Notes: a model not told the origin generated them from the sequence alone. A stretch of 64,000 nucleotides of DNA from Vitreimonas flagellata (GCF_004634425.1 NZ_SBJL01000001.1:593001-657000), one strand, 5' to 3'. Shown: positions 46,045 to 55,250, numbered from the stretch's first letter. A program made the numbers and translations.

Positions 46045-47847
46045 TCAGCTCGGGACGATGTCGAAGGCCGCGCTCAGGCGCTCTGGACCTTCGAACGCAG
46101 ACGTGCCGTGCCACATATAGGAAGGAAAGAGCACCAATTGCCCCAGCTTGGGCTCCAACCATTTCTCCGGACCGCAATTGGACGGCGCCTTGTTCGGCTC
46201 GCCAAATTTGAGCCAACCATTGCGCACGTCTTTCGGCCGCTCTGGCGGCATGATGGCGACGTAGTACGCGGAACTGATCCAGCCCCTATCGTGGACGTGA
46301 TTGGGTAAATAGCCGTCTTTCTGCACGCGTGCCGACCAAAGGCCCTGAAAACGGAAACGCTCCCGCGTGCGACGCAGGAACGGATGGTGCGGCTCGGCCT
46401 TGAGGCGCGAAATGTAATCGCGCACCGCACCTTCGACGGCATTCAGGAAGCCTTTGATGGCGGGGTCCGGCGAGTGAAGCAGATTGCGGTTGGTCTGCGA
46501 GCCGTTCGGGATTTGATAATCGAGCGGGTTCACGCCGCGATGCTGCGCGCGCAGCACGTCCGCCAGAGACGTGTTGAAATTCTCAGCGGTGAAATAGCCG
46601 CGCGGCGGCGCGATCTCGTACGTGCGCACAAAGCGATCGTAGTCGCAGATCGTCGGATAGAAGGCGTCGCCGGTCATGCGCAGCGCGACGGCTTCGCAGG
46701 CGATCAGATATTGCTCGTCCTGATCCTCTTGGCGCAGCGCACCGACGATGTGCAACGCTTCGTCGGGACGCCCAGCGCGCAGCAATGTCGAAAGCAGATT
46801 GCGCTGGGCGCTGCGCGATTGCGGCGCGAGCTCGGCCACGCGGCGGAGCGCCTTCAGCCCCTCTTCCGGCTGGTTGAGCTCATCCATCACAATGCCATAG
46901 GCGCTCAGCAAGGCCGGCGTATCGGGCGCCATGCGGATGGCGTGCTCTAACGTGTCGCGCGCGCGTTCGCGCAAGCCGGCGCGATGCAGCGAATCCGCGA
47001 TCACCAAGCGCAGACCTATGTCGCTCGGCCGGTTGGCCCACGCGTCTTCCAAGGGTGCGGTGCTGTTTTCGCCTTCGCCGCGCAGGAAACGCATCCGCGC
47101 AAGCGTGCTGTAGAGCGGGTGCGACGCAGGCCAGAGCTCCAGCGCCTGCTCGATCACCGCCTCGGCTTCTTTCTTGCGACCCTCGGCATAGAGCGTGCGC
47201 GCGTAATTGTGCGCGAGATCGGCGGAATCCAGATCCTTCTTGGCCAGGCTCTCATAAATATCGAGCGCTTCTTTGATGCGTCCGATGCGCTCCAGGGCGT
47301 TGGCGTAATTGTAGCGGAGGCCCCTGAACTTCGGCCCACACTGCAATGCGGCCAGCGCGTCGTTCAGCGATTCTTCGAACTTCTCCTGGCGACGATGCAC
47401 CTGAGAAAGCAGCGTCCAGGTTTCAGCATTCGGCTCGGCGTGCACGCACGTGCGCGCTTCGCGCTCCGCTTCCGCGATTTCGCCAGACGCCAACAGGCAC
47501 TGCACCAGATTGATGCGCACCATCGTCACTTCCGGTCGCAGCGCGATGGCGGCGCGATAAATGCGCACGGCCTCGGCATAATTGCCGCGCGCCTGGAGGA
47601 CGACGCCCAGATCATTGTAGTAGGCGCCCTCGCCTAGCGCGTGGGCCACGGCGCTGCGGAAATGGCGTTCGGCTTCTTCGAGCTGATTGCGCGCCTTCTT
47701 GATCAGTCCCATCAGATGCAGCGCTTCAGCGTCGGTCTTCAGCGTCTTCAGCACCGGCGCGAGCAAACGCTCCGCGCCCTCCGCGTCGCCTTGGGTCAGC
47801 AATTCGCGACTGGCCAAGGCGATGGCGGAGGCCTCCGCCGTATTCAT
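46045..47847 (-). CDS. TPR-repeat protein with C-terminal putative 2OG-Fe(II) oxygenase
   Basis: A 600-residue protein. Residues 1-370 are tandem TPR-like repeats (for example EAERHFRSAVAHALGEGAYYNDLGVVL-type units). Residues 415-600 match the 2OG-FeII_Oxy_5 type: H517-V-H519-D, SSAYYVAIMPPERP near 525-538, GQLVLFPSYMWHGTSAF with His580, and Arg590 for 2-oxoglutarate. No signal peptide. Such proteins are thought to hydroxylate proteins, but the target is unknown. The start overlaps the rluC-like stop by 4 nt. Confidence 0.85.
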   Translation of the reverse strand: MNTAEASAIALASRELLTQGDAEGAERLLAPVLKTLKTDAEALHLMGLIKKARNQLEEAERHFRSAVAHALGEGAYYNDLGVVLQARGNYAEAVRIYRAAIALRPEVTMVRINLVQCLLASGEIAEAEREARTCVHAEPNAETWTLLSQVHRRQEKFEESLNDALAALQCGPKFRGLRYNYANALERIGRIKEALDIYESLAKKDLDSADLAHNYARTLYAEGRKKEAEAVIEQALELWPASHPLYSTLARMRFLRGEGENSTAPLEDAWANRPSDIGLRLVIADSLHRAGLRERARDTLEHAIRMAPDTPALLSAYGIVMDELNQPEEGLKALRRVAELAPQSRSAQRNLLSTLLRAGRPDEALHIVGALRQEDQDEQYLIACEAVALRMTGDAFYPTICDYDRFVRTYEIAPPRGYFTAENFNTSLADVLRAQHRGVNPLDYQIPNGSQTNRNLLHSPDPAIKGFLNAVEGAVRDYISRLKAEPHHPFLRRTRERFRFQGLWSARVQKDGYLPNHVHDRGWISSAYYVAIMPPERPKDVRNGWLKFGEPNKAPSNCGPEKWLEPKLGQLVLFPSYMWHGTSAFEGPERLSAAFDIVPS

Positions 47848-48839
47848 CGAGCGCCCTCGAAGGGTTCAAACGGGTCTTTGGCGTCGCGCTCGTCAAAGCC
47901 CAGCAGATCGAAGATCGCTTCCATGTGCGGCGCAAGCGGCGCGATGACCTTCAGCTCACCGCCGGATGGGTGCGGCAAGCGCAGCGCGCGGGCATGCAGC
48001 AAAAGCGCGCCGGTCAGATCGTTCGGGGTCGGCCGATCGCATTTGTATTTCGGGTCGCCGGCAATGGCGTGGCCCATCTCGGCCATGTGGAAGCGCAATT
48101 GGTGCGTCCGCCCCGTCACCGGCCGCAGCGCCACCCACGACGCGCGGCCCGCCGCCTCGGAGAGCACGACGTATTGCGTGATCGCGTGCACCGCGCCTTC
48201 GTCCCATTGCACGGCGCGCTGCATCATCTCGCGATCCGCATCGTGTGCGCCGGGCGCTTTACGCATCCATGAGCGCAACTCGCCAATCTTAGGCCGCGGG
48301 CTGCCGACGACGATTGCCCAATAGATCTTATCCGTATCGCGATCGCGGAACGCTTCACCCAGAAACGCCGCCGCGCGCGGATGGCGGGCGAGCACGAGGC
48401 AGCCGGACGTGTCGCGGTCCAAGCGATGCACGAGCTTGGGGCGCTTCTCGTTCTCGAACTTCAGGCCATCGAGCATGCCGTCGATATGGCGCAGCGTCTT
48501 CGCGCCGCCTTGCACGGCGATGCCGTGCGGCTTGTTCAGCACGATGACGTCGTCGTCCTTGTGCAGCACGAGCGAGCGGATGAAGTCCTCGTCCTTGCGC
48601 GAGAGCCCGCTCGGCGGCGCTCGTTCGGCCGCTTCCGGGATCGGAGGAATGCGAACGCTCTGGCCGGGCGACACGCGATCGGACGCCTTCACGCGCGCGC
48701 CATCGACCCGCACTTGGCCAGTGCGGATCATCTTCTCGACCTGGCCTTGTGTCAGATGCGGGTAGCGGCGGCGCAGCCAGCGGTCGATCCGCGCCACGCC
48801 ATCGTCTTCGCCCACTTCGACGGTCTCGACCGACCTCAT
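47844..48839 (-). CDS. RluC/RluD-type 23S rRNA pseudouridine synthase
   Basis: A 331-residue pseudouridine synthase with an N-terminal S4 RNA-binding domain (about 15-70; RIDRWLRRRYPHLTQGQVEKMI) and a catalytic domain with the Asp in VHRLDRDTSGCLVLAR near 147. It resembles RluC, which modifies U955, U2504 and U2580 of 23S rRNA, but the site set is inferred. The start overlaps the crcB stop by 4 nt. Confidence 0.92.
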   Translation of the reverse strand: MRSVETVEVGEDDGVARIDRWLRRRYPHLTQGQVEKMIRTGQVRVDGARVKASDRVSPGQSVRIPPIPEAAERAPPSGLSRKDEDFIRSLVLHKDDDVIVLNKPHGIAVQGGAKTLRHIDGMLDGLKFENEKRPKLVHRLDRDTSGCLVLARHPRAAAFLGEAFRDRDTDKIYWAIVVGSPRPKIGELRSWMRKAPGAHDADREMMQRAVQWDEGAVHAITQYVVLSEAAGRASWVALRPVTGRTHQLRFHMAEMGHAIAGDPKYKCDRPTPNDLTGALLLHARALRLPHPSGGELKVIAPLAPHMEAIFDLLGFDERDAKDPFEPFEGAR

Positions 48840-49195
48840 ATGCGCCCCAAACTATAACCCAACCAGCACGCGCCCACGCTCAGGATGAGCGAGGCCAACA
48901 CGTAGAGCATGGCTTGCGCTGGTCCCTGCTCCATAAGCCGCACCGTCTCCAGCGAAAACGCCGAAAACGTGGTGAAGCCGCCCAGAATGCCTACGCCAAG
49001 GAGCAGACGCAGTTCTTCCTGCCCGGGTCCGATGCGCGCAGCCAGGAGCCCCATGGCGAGACCGCCAACGATGTTAACCGTCAACGTCCCCCACGGAAAA
49101 CCGAGTCCGAGCCAGCGGGCCGCGGCAAAGCCCACGCCGTAGCGCGCGACCGAACCCAACGCCCCGCCAAGGGCCACAAGCAACACCTGCATCAT
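48836..49195 (-). CDS. crcB: Fluoride efflux protein CrcB/Fluc
   Basis: Small dimeric fluoride channel in the inner membrane, 119 residues with four hydrophobic helices. GTLTVNIVGGLAMGLL near 36-51 and GGFTTFSAFSLETVRL near 72-87 carry the conserved Asn and Phe box residues. Start ATG 49195 overlaps the lipoprotein stop by 4 nt. No fluoride riboswitch can be placed upstream because the spacer is absent. Confidence 0.95.
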   Translation of the reverse strand: MMQVLLVALGGALGSVARYGVGFAAARWLGLGFPWGTLTVNIVGGLAMGLLAARIGPGQEELRLLLGVGILGGFTTFSAFSLETVRLMEQGPAQAMLYVLASLILSVGACWLGYSLGRI

Positions 49196-49707
49196 TGAGC
49201 GGGCGCGAGCCTTGCGCGAATGTTCGCGGCGACCGACCGCGCATCATACGCATTCGGATCGTCCGGCTTCACGCCCTCGCCAAACCGCACTTCAAGCGTC
49301 GCCGATTGCGCGCGTTGTTGTGACGAACCAACGCCGATCGGCAAATTGACGCCAACGCTTACGCCACCACCGCTACGCCCGCCCCACGAACCAGCACCAA
49401 TACCCACACCGACACTCGGTCCGGAGCGCCGCGCAGCGGTGTCTTCATCGAGCGTGCGGCGATCGACCCAGAACCAGTCGCGCCCATTCTGCAATGTGAG
49501 ATCAGCGGCGCGCAGCAACGCGTAGTCCTGCACGAGCGCTGCGTCCGCTGCGCCCGGCGCGCGATAGGTCACGAAATAGCGGTTCGACTCGATCGCGGTT
49601 TCGGAATAGCCGGCAGCGCCTGCGCGCGTGGCGGGCGTGTACGTGGGCGTCGAGGCGCACGCGGTCAGCGCCAGCGCGGCGGCGACAATCAGGACGTGTC
49701 TAAGCAT
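49192..49707 (-). CDS. CC0125/CC1285-type lipoprotein
   Basis: A 171-residue predicted lipoprotein: MLRHVLIVAAALALTAC with lipobox Cys17. YSETAIESNRYFVTYR near 34-49 is the hallmark of the family described from Caulobacter (DUF4136-like). A glycine/serine-rich stretch (about 94-128) interrupts the C-terminal half. Role unknown. It leads the lipoprotein-crcB-rluC-TPR-ATP12 run with 4-nt overlaps. Confidence 0.83.
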   Translation of the reverse strand: MLRHVLIVAAALALTACASTPTYTPATRAGAAGYSETAIESNRYFVTYRAPGAADAALVQDYALLRAADLTLQNGRDWFWVDRRTLDEDTAARRSGPSVGVGIGAGSWGGRSGGGVSVGVNLPIGVGSSQQRAQSATLEVRFGEGVKPDDPNAYDARSVAANIRARLAPAQ

Positions 49708-49754
49708 GGGAGCGCTCCTTGCTGGAATCCCTCGGGGACATCCTAGCAGGTAGA

Positions 49755-50480
49755 TCAGGCGCGCGCCTGCTCAAGGCCAAGTGATTGGAGCGCATTCTGG
49801 AAGGCAGGCGGCGGCGGCGCTTCGAACGTGCGCCGTCCGCCCGTCGGATGCGGGAGATCGAGCGCAGCCGCATGCAGCATCAGGCTTGGGATTTCGACGC
49901 CGCCGAGGCTGAAGAGTCCGCCATATTTGCCGTCAGCGGCGATGGGGCGGCCGATCGCCGCCAGATGTGCGCGAAGCTGGTGCATACGGCCGGATTCGGG
50001 GTGAAGTTCCACCAGCGCGGCGGCAGTGATGGCGCTTATCGTTTGATAGCGCGTCAGCGCGCTTTGGCCGTCACGGGCGACCTCCATGATGTCGAGGCCG
50101 CGGCGTGAGGATTTTTTGAGCGCGACATTGATCTCACCGGCAGCCGGCTCCGGCGCGCCGCCACAGACGATCGCGAGATAGGTTTTGCGCGCATCGCGGC
50201 TCGCGAAGGCTTCCGACAGAAAGGCTGCTGCCGGCTTCGTGCGCGCAGCGACGATCACGCCGGAGGTCTCGCGGTCGAGGCGATGCGCCAAATGCGGCCG
50301 CTTGCCATTCGATTTGGCGAAGGCGCCAAGCAAGTCTTCTAGGCTGCGCGTGACACCGGAGCCGCCCTGCACCGCGAGGCCAGCGGGTTTGTTGAAGACG
50401 AGCACGTGCGCGTCTTCATGGATCAGAAGCGACCGTGCGTACTCAAAGTCTGCCGAGGAGAGAGTCACGCGCGGCGCCAT
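49755..50480 (-). CDS. RluA-family pseudouridine synthase without S4 domain
   Basis: A 241-residue rRNA/tRNA pseudouridine synthase. The catalytic Asp lies in AHRLDRETSGVIVAAR near 71, and PESGRMHQLRAHLAAIGRPI near 160-179 is the second RNA-contact motif. It lacks the N-terminal S4 domain found in the other paralogue at 47844. ATG 50480 is chosen over an upstream start at 50555; it overlaps the upstream gene's 3' end by 16 nt. Its RNA target is not evident. Confidence 0.9.
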   Translation of the reverse strand: MAPRVTLSSADFEYARSLLIHEDAHVLVFNKPAGLAVQGGSGVTRSLEDLLGAFAKSNGKRPHLAHRLDRETSGVIVAARTKPAAAFLSEAFASRDARKTYLAIVCGGAPEPAAGEINVALKKSSRRGLDIMEVARDGQSALTRYQTISAITAAALVELHPESGRMHQLRAHLAAIGRPIAADGKYGGLFSLGGVEIPSLMLHAAALDLPHPTGGRRTFEAPPPPAFQNALQSLGLEQARA

Positions 50481-50755
50481 CGCAATGGTTTCGTCGCTTC
50501 GCGCACCACAAGCCCTTTGGCTTCCAAATCGAGTTGTACAGTCTTCGTCCACCACGTCGTGGTGGTTCCCGGGAATGTTTCCAAGGAGAGCGCATCGCGC
50601 ATGGCCGTCATCATTTCGTGCTGCGTCATACCCGGCGGCTTCTTCGGTAGCGCTTTGAGCATGGCGGTGCGCGCAGCGGCGTATTTTACGGCGTCCACAC
50701 GCTCGGTCTTGCCGGGGTGATTGACGTTCTCAACCAGCGTCATCTGGCGCGACAT
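50465..50755 (-). CDS. DUF6958-like small protein
   Basis: A 96-residue cytosolic protein with VENVNHPGKTERVDAVKY near 8-25, LPKKPPGMTQHEMMTAM near 36-52 and WWTKTVQLDLEAKGLVVREA then KPLRWRR at the end. The pattern matches a small family I recall as DUF6958, possibly winged-helix-like; function unknown. It sits 15 nt downstream of the sirtuin and overlaps the pseudouridine synthase start. Confidence 0.75.
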   Translation of the reverse strand: MSRQMTLVENVNHPGKTERVDAVKYAAARTAMLKALPKKPPGMTQHEMMTAMRDALSLETFPGTTTTWWTKTVQLDLEAKGLVVREATKPLRWRRA

Positions 50756-50770
50756 TTCACCCCTCCTTAC

Positions 50771-51517
50771 TCATTTCAGCAACGCCAATGTCTCAGTGAG
50801 CAGCGGTCCGATCTCCTCTTGCAGCGACAGGTCGGCGATACGATCGAAATCGGTCGGATCGCGGTTCACGATCGCAAGGCGCGCGCCAGCCTCCTTGGCG
50901 ATCAGCGGTAGCCCTGCTGCGGGAAAAACCACCAGAGATGAGCCAAGCACAAGGAAGAGATCGCAACGCTCAGCATGCCACGTCGCGCGCGCCATTTGCT
51001 CTTCGGGCATGGGTTGGCCGAAGGAGATGGTCGCGGTTTTGAGCAGACCGTTGCATAGCGTACAGGTGATTTCTTCGGCTGCGCGCCAGCGCGGCTCCAG
51101 CTCGGCGAGCTCATAACGCTGCCCGCACTCCAAGCACTTGGCGTAAGAGGCGTTGCCATGCACCTCGATGACATCGTCCTCGGGCGCACCGGAATCCTGA
51201 TGCAGATTGTCGACGTTCTGCGTGATGATGGATTTGACCTTGCCGCCTTTGAGCAGCGTGGTGACGGCGTGATGGCCGGCGTTGGGCTGCGCGCCGGTCC
51301 AACCAGCCGTGCGGTTGAATACGCGCGTCCAGGCCTCGCGGCGCGCATCACGCGAGCGCACGAAGTCCTGAAACATGATCGGCTTCATCTTGCTCCACAC
51401 GCCGCCCGGACTGCGGAAATCGGGAATGCCGCTTTCCGTCGAGATACCGGCGCCGGTGAAGACGACGATGTAACTCGCATCATTGATCTTGCGCGCCAGC
51501 GCTGCCGCGGCCCTCAT
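50771..51517 (-). CDS. Sirtuin (NAD-dependent protein deacylase)
   Basis: A 248-residue Sir2 enzyme that removes lysine acyl groups using NAD. Motifs: FTGAGISTESGIPDFR near 20-35, TQNVDNLH near 100-107, catalytic His in IEVHGN near 117-122, the zinc ribbon CLEC...CTLC near 128-154, and LGSSLVVFPAAGLP near 192-205. The start overlaps the rarA stop by 4 nt. Deacetylase rather than defence-type Sir2, because the domain is complete and stands alone. Confidence 0.94.
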   Translation of the reverse strand: MRAAAALARKINDASYIVVFTGAGISTESGIPDFRSPGGVWSKMKPIMFQDFVRSRDARREAWTRVFNRTAGWTGAQPNAGHHAVTTLLKGGKVKSIITQNVDNLHQDSGAPEDDVIEVHGNASYAKCLECGQRYELAELEPRWRAAEEITCTLCNGLLKTATISFGQPMPEEQMARATWHAERCDLFLVLGSSLVVFPAAGLPLIAKEAGARLAIVNRDPTDFDRIADLSLQEEIGPLLTETLALLK

Positions 51518-52818
51518 TCCTTACGCTCCGCGCGGATCTTCGCCCAATGCTCGAGGCGTTCCCTGATCGCGCCCTCGCGGCCTCGGCCTTCCGGTTTGTA
51601 GAACGCGCGGCGCTTCATCTCATCGGGGAAATAATTCTGACCGGAGAAGCCGCCCTCGGCGTCATGGTCGTAAGTGTAGCCCGCGCCGTAGCCCAGCTCC
51701 TTCATGAGCTTTGTCGGCGCGTTGCGGATGTGCATGGGCGGGCCCAACGCGCCAGTGTCTTGGGCTGCGGCTTTGGCTTGCTTCCAAGCGGTGTAGGCCG
51801 CGTTCGATTTTGGCGCGGTCGCCAGATGGATCACAGCTTGCGCCAGGTGCAACTCCGCTTCCGGCGGGCCAATGAAATGCACAGCGTCCTTGGCGGCGTT
51901 GGCAATCAACAGCGCGGTGGGATCGGCGAGACCAATGTCCTCCGCCGCGGCGCGAACCAGGCGCCGCGCGATGAAGAGCAAATCCTCGCCGCCGTCGACC
52001 ATGCGCGCCAGCCAATAGAGCGCCGCATCCGGATCGGAGCCGCGTATGCTTTTGTGCAGCGCTGAGATGAGATTGTAGTGCTCCTCGCGATCCTTGTCGT
52101 AAGCCGGCGCGCGCTTCTGCAGCAATTCGCCCAACGCTTTCGGGTCGAGCGATTGCACCGCCTTCAGCGCAAATAATTCCTCCGCCAGCGTCAGCATGTA
52201 CCGGCCATCGCCATCGGCGAGATTTGTGAAGGCGATGCGCGCGTCGTCTGTGAGCGGCAGTTTTTTTCCGAGCAATTCCTCGGCGCGCTGCAACAGCATT
52301 TCCAGTGCGTCGCTATCCAAGCGCTTCAGCACAAACACCTGCGCGCGCGAGAGCAAAGCAGCGTTGATCTCGAAGCTTGGGTTCTCGGTGGTCGCGCCCA
52401 CCAACGTCACCACGCCCTGCTCCACGTACGGCAAGAAGCCGTCCTGCTGGGCGCGATTGAAGCGGTGGATTTCATCCACGAACAGCAATGTCGATTTGCC
52501 TGAGGCGCGGCGTCCCCGCGCGGTCTCGAACGCCTTTTTCAGGTCGGCGACGCCCGAGAACACGGCGCTAATCTGCTGGAACTCCAGCCCCGTTTCTTCC
52601 GCCAGCAGCCGTGCGATCGTGGTCTTACCGACGCCGGGCGGTCCCCAGAGGATCATGGACGCGAGCCGCTTCTGGCCGACCATCCGCCCGATCGGCCCTT
52701 CCGGTTTCAGCAAATGGTCCTGGCCGACGACTTCGCCGAGTTTGCGCGGGCGCAAGCGCTCTGCCAAAGGCGTGGGCGCGCCCTGGTCCAGGCCGGCGGC
52801 GGCGAACAAATCAGACAT
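51514..52818 (-). CDS. rarA: Replication-associated recombination protein A (MgsA/RarA)
   Basis: AAA+ ATPase acting at stalled replication forks, homologue of WRNIP1/Mgs1. The 434 residues contain Walker A GPPGVGKT (59-66), Walker B LLFVDEIHRFNRAQQD near 107-122, sensor GATTENPSFEIN near 139-150 and the C-terminal tetramerisation region. It begins the rarA-sir2-DUF6958-rluA run. A GCTATCTAA segment just upstream of the start could be a -10 element, not tested further. Confidence 0.96.
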   Translation of the reverse strand: MSDLFAAAGLDQGAPTPLAERLRPRKLGEVVGQDHLLKPEGPIGRMVGQKRLASMILWGPPGVGKTTIARLLAEETGLEFQQISAVFSGVADLKKAFETARGRRASGKSTLLFVDEIHRFNRAQQDGFLPYVEQGVVTLVGATTENPSFEINAALLSRAQVFVLKRLDSDALEMLLQRAEELLGKKLPLTDDARIAFTNLADGDGRYMLTLAEELFALKAVQSLDPKALGELLQKRAPAYDKDREEHYNLISALHKSIRGSDPDAALYWLARMVDGGEDLLFIARRLVRAAAEDIGLADPTALLIANAAKDAVHFIGPPEAELHLAQAVIHLATAPKSNAAYTAWKQAKAAAQDTGALGPPMHIRNAPTKLMKELGYGAGYTYDHDAEGGFSGQNYFPDEMKRRAFYKPEGRGREGAIRERLEHWAKIRAERKE

Positions 52819-52956
52819 TCCGCCTTAGATAGCATCAATCCGCTGGTTCGCCCGGGTCACAATGAAGCGCTTTCGCTCAGGCGGCCAACACAACCACTTG
52901 GCGAGCCGCGAAGCGGTGATTACGGTTCCGCTCAACGTCTTCTCGTGGAGCCTCCG

Positions 52957-53253
52957 ATGCACATCCTCGCCATACTTTTGATGCAGGCCGTTCTCGCCGA
53001 ACCGATCGCGCCACCGACCGCCCCGGCTGAGCCTGCTGCAGCCGAAGCGCCCGCGGACGCGACGGCTCCGGCTGCGGAAACCACCAATGACGCCCCGCAA
53101 TATCGTTGCGAGCGTCGCGCGCCGACGGGTCAGCGCCTGGCGCGTCGGATTTGCACGCCAATCGATGACGAACGCGAGGAGGCCACCCGGGACACGGTGC
53201 GGAATTTCGGAACCCGCACTTCAAGCGGCGCCGGAATGCTCGGCGGCAATTAA
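52957..53253 (+). CDS. Small secreted protein with a conserved Cys pair
   Basis: A 98-residue protein with a signal peptide (MHILAILLMQAVLAEP, cleavage near 15-16), a Pro/Ala-rich linker (16-45) and the block YRCERRAPTGQRLARRICTP (49-68), which resembles the C-x-R-x3-TGSR-x-x-R-x-C element of many small alphaproteobacterial periplasmic proteins. Cys51 and Cys66 probably pair. A longer in-frame ORF starts at 52714 inside rarA, but ATG 52957, preceded by GTGGAG, is the real start. It ends 7 nt from the converging protease gene. Confidence 0.75.
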   Translation: MHILAILLMQAVLAEPIAPPTAPAEPAAAEAPADATAPAAETTNDAPQYRCERRAPTGQRLARRICTPIDDEREEATRDTVRNFGTRTSSGAGMLGGN

Positions 53254-53260
53254 GTCGTCT

Positions 53261-54724
53261 TTAGAATCGGATCGTAGCGCGCTGGCCGTTGCGTTCCACG
53301 CCAATCACCCATGATCGGCCTTGCGTCATCGCGCGGTCGAGTTGGGCGGCGTCGCGGATCGGCTGGCCGTTGATCTCGTCGATGATGTCGCCCGGACGGA
53401 AGCCGATACGGGCGGCGACGCCGCGGCGATCGAGTGCTTGGATGAAGACACCGTCCGCGAATGGGTCGAGGCCCGAGGCCTCAGCCGTCGCCGGTGTGAG
53501 CGTGACCACCCGCGCGCCAGCTAACGGGTGGCGTCCCTGCAGCTCGCGCGCTTCCGGGGAGCCGCCTGGAGGCGCTTCGGCATTGGCGGTGAGCGTCACT
53601 TGCCGTCCGTCGCGCAGCACCGTGAGCGGCACCCGCGATCCCGGGCGCTGGGTCGCGAACTGATAACGAACAGCAGCGTCGTCGCGAACCGAGGCGCCCG
53701 CGACAGAAAGTATGACGTCACCGTTGCGCAAGCCGGCACGCTCGCCAGCGGAGCGCGGGTAGAGGTCCGTGACCAGCACGCCTTCGGGCCGCGGCAGCCC
53801 CATCGAGCGCGCCAATTCTTGGGTCATGTTCTGCAATCGAGCGCCGAGCCAAGGGCGCACCACGCTGGTGCCGCCAGAAACCGCAGATTCCACCACACGG
53901 CGCACCATCTCCGCCGGAATGGCGAAGCCGATGCCGCTGGAGCCGCCGCTCTCGGAGAAGATCGCGCTATTGATGCCGACGAGCGAGCCGCTCATGTCCA
54001 CCAGCGCGCCGCCGGAATTGCCGCGATTGATGGCGGCGTCGGTCTGGATGAAGAACGCATAATCGGAGATGCCGACATCAGTGCGCGCAAGCGCCGAGAT
54101 GATGCCGCTCGTGACTGTCTGTTCGAGGCCATACGGATTGCCGATGGCAAGCACGAGATCGCCGACTTGCAGATTGTTCTGCGTGTCCGCGAACGGCAGC
54201 GTCGGCAGACGCGCGCCGCCGGTGTTGATGCGCAGCACAGCGAGATCCACGCGTGGGTCGGCGAGCAGCAATTCGGCGTCGAATTCGGTGCGGTCGGCCA
54301 TGACGACCTTCAGCGATTGCGCGCCTTCGATGACGTGGTTGTTGGTGACGATGATGCCGTCATTGCGAACGATGACGCCGGAGCCCAGCGATTGCTCGAC
54401 GCGCGGGGCGCTGAAGCGGCCAAAGAACGGATCGCGCGACATAGCGCGGGTGACACGCTGCGCATAGACGTTCACGACTGCGGGGCTTGCGCGTGTGACC
54501 ACCGGCGCAAACGAAAGCTGCACCTCGCCGCGATTGCTGGGCGCTGCGCGCACCAGCGGCTCAGCCTGCACCAATTGCAGCATCGGCTCGCCGCTCGCTT
54601 GCTGCTGCGCTGGCGCTTGGATGGTGTCGGCGATCGGCGCGATAGCCAGTGCGCCGCCGGCAAAGCCCGCGACCAGCGCGATAAAGGGAGACGCTTTGAG
54701 CAAACCCGCCCGGGTGATTTTCAT
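53261..54724 (-). CDS. DegP/DegQ-type periplasmic serine protease (Do family)
   Basis: HtrA-family protease/chaperone for misfolded envelope proteins. The 487 residues start with an uncleaved or cleavable signal helix (about 11-30), then a trypsin-like domain with H130 (TNNHVIEGA), D160 (RVDLAVLRI) and S237 (GNSGGALVD), and two PDZ domains (about 285-375 and 390-480). The residues 200-235 (YGLEQTVTSGIISALART) are typical. It converges on the small secreted protein. Confidence 0.95.
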   Translation of the reverse strand: MKITRAGLLKASPFIALVAGFAGGALAIAPIADTIQAPAQQQASGEPMLQLVQAEPLVRAAPSNRGEVQLSFAPVVTRASPAVVNVYAQRVTRAMSRDPFFGRFSAPRVEQSLGSGVIVRNDGIIVTNNHVIEGAQSLKVVMADRTEFDAELLLADPRVDLAVLRINTGGARLPTLPFADTQNNLQVGDLVLAIGNPYGLEQTVTSGIISALARTDVGISDYAFFIQTDAAINRGNSGGALVDMSGSLVGINSAIFSESGGSSGIGFAIPAEMVRRVVESAVSGGTSVVRPWLGARLQNMTQELARSMGLPRPEGVLVTDLYPRSAGERAGLRNGDVILSVAGASVRDDAAVRYQFATQRPGSRVPLTVLRDGRQVTLTANAEAPPGGSPEARELQGRHPLAGARVVTLTPATAEASGLDPFADGVFIQALDRRGVAARIGFRPGDIIDEINGQPIRDAAQLDRAMTQGRSWVIGVERNGQRATIRF

Positions 54725-54785
54725 GACTCAGCCTCGTTTTGCGGGCCGGATCATGCCCCGCCGCATGGCCGAAACGTGGCGAAGT

Positions 54786-55250
54786 TCAGACCGCGGGCAG
54801 ACGTTCGCCGAAGCGCGCCAGAAGCGTGCGCCAATGTTCGGCCTGGCGCTGCTGAAACACCATTAAAGGGAAGCCATGCCGAGCCACGTGCGCCTGCGGA
54901 ATCGCGTCCCAGCCGCGGTGCTCGACGGTGACTCGCGTCTCATCCCCCACGGGCTCGAACCGCACTGTGACGTCGGTCTGCTGCTCGGGCCTGAACGTCG
55001 CTTGGCGCCAGGTGAAGGAGAGTCGCTCACCGGGCGCCCATGCGGTGACCTTGCCGATCTCGAAGACCTTGCCGTTGGGCAGCGTCGTGATCAGGCGCTG
55101 TTGACCTTCGAAACTCAGAACGCCATCGCCGCGCGGCGTAATCTGAAAAAGCCCCTTGGGCCGCCACCAGGCGGCGATCTCCTGCGTGAAAACCTCAAAC
55201 GCTTCATCTGGCGTCGCCTTCACACGCAACGAGACGATGACGGCGCTCAC
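54786..55250 (-). CDS. SRPBCC (AHSA1-like) domain protein
   Basis: A 154-residue START-like protein of the Aha1/CalC group; ligand unknown. Key features are KATPDEAFEVFTQEIAAWW near 10-28 and DVTVRFEPVGDETRVTVEHRGW near 90-111. GTG 55250 overlaps the ArsR stop by 4 nt; upstream in-frame ATGs would reach into the ArsR gene. ArsR-SRPBCC-VOC operons are common and often linked to small-molecule stress, but the inducer here is unknown. Confidence 0.88.
   Translation of the reverse strand: MSAVIVSLRVKATPDEAFEVFTQEIAAWWRPKGLFQITPRGDGVLSFEGQQRLITTLPNGKVFEIGKVTAWAPGERLSFTWRQATFRPEQQTDVTVRFEPVGDETRVTVEHRGWDAIPQAHVARHGFPLMVFQQRQAEHWRTLLARFGERLPAV

Noticed and set aside
50771-51517. Sirtuin as part of a defence system
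   Set aside because: It is a complete stand-alone deacylase in a housekeeping run with rarA, without the SIR2 fusions or partners of known defence systems.
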